From assembly GCA_964633405.1 (NCBI GenBank), contig CAZWFV010000001.1, forward strand, positions 1-39,880: DNA of 39,880 nt, read 5' to 3'. Positions 39,841 to 39,880 of this stretch are shown here, one piece after another; within the stretch, counting starts at the first letter, position 1, and each line of letters opens with the position of its first letter. Source of the stretch: JAMCRD01 sp964633405. Lineage in GTDB: Bacteria; Patescibacteriota; Minisyncoccia; UBA6257; Colwellbacteraceae. The notes below the pieces were generated by a model. It worked only from the letters and a program-made list of their open reading frames with translations. It searched no databases and was not told where the DNA came from. The translations under genes were made by a program, and so were the position numbers.

Positions 39841-39880
39841 AGGTTAATAAGAGATACGACGATCCACTTTCCCACATACA

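Noticed and set aside
1..39880. CRISPR arrays, insertion sequences, prophage or integration signals
   Set aside because: No repeated spacer pattern, transposase, integrase or terminal repeats were seen; the tail-fibre-like segment is part of a prepilin gene.

Overview
The window reads as a chromosome segment from a streamlined, Gram-positive-like (monoderm) bacterium, most likely a member of the Patescibacteria/Candidate Phyla Radiation. The pointers are a compact gene set, shortened housekeeping enzymes (PheT without its EMAP tRNA-binding domain, ThrS without its TGS domain, a short DnaE), a type IV pilus locus with no secretin gene, a eukaryote-like thymidylate kinase, and promoters that sit almost on top of start codons. 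The lineage cannot be fixed from this sequence. TGA is used as an ordinary stop (pilB, pilT, gatC, pheS), so this is not one of the UGA-recoding CPR groups.

Layout. 1-490: 3' end of a 6-phosphogluconate dehydrogenase gene and tRNA-Ser(CGA). 545-7126: an ECF-type sigma factor, a probable membrane anti-sigma protein, a MacA-like adaptor, a MacB-like ATPase and permease bracketed by two small membrane-anchored proteins with DUF5666-like beta domains, and an unrecognised membrane-anchored coiled-coil protein. 7188-9161: a 657-residue prepilin fused to tail-fibre-like and ALK/LTK-type glycine-rich domains, probably a pilus-borne adhesin. 9231-19185: a type IV pilus cluster (pilM, N, O, a short PilP-like gene, pilB, pilT, pilC, major pilin, pilD, four minor pilins). 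It runs with overlaps or very short gaps into ligA, gatC and gatA (to 22923).

22926-25315: on the minus strand murD followed by tRNA-Asp, a NYN/LabA-family gene and an initiator tRNA; on the plus strand an elongator-type tRNA with CAT anticodon. 25316-33718 (plus): pheS-pheT, gyrB-secE-nusG-rplK, then tmk-gatB. 33657-39776: miaA, thrS and dnaE on the minus strand, with a small plus-strand cassette between miaA and thrS. That cassette encodes a 43-residue membrane protein behind a near-perfect Shine-Dalgarno sequence.

How it fits together. The left third looks like a cell-surface region: an extracytoplasmic-stress-type regulator with an ABC exporter, then a pilus system with a specialised tip or adhesin. 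The rest is core information processing: DNA replication and repair (ligA, gyrB, dnaE), translation (tRNAs, gatCAB, pheST, thrS, rplK, miaA), transcription/secretion (nusG, secE), wall synthesis (murD) and dTTP supply (tmk). Several promoters have an extended -10 element 6-9 bases before the start codon, which predicts leaderless mRNAs. The initiator tRNA and pheS genes share one overlapping -35 element.
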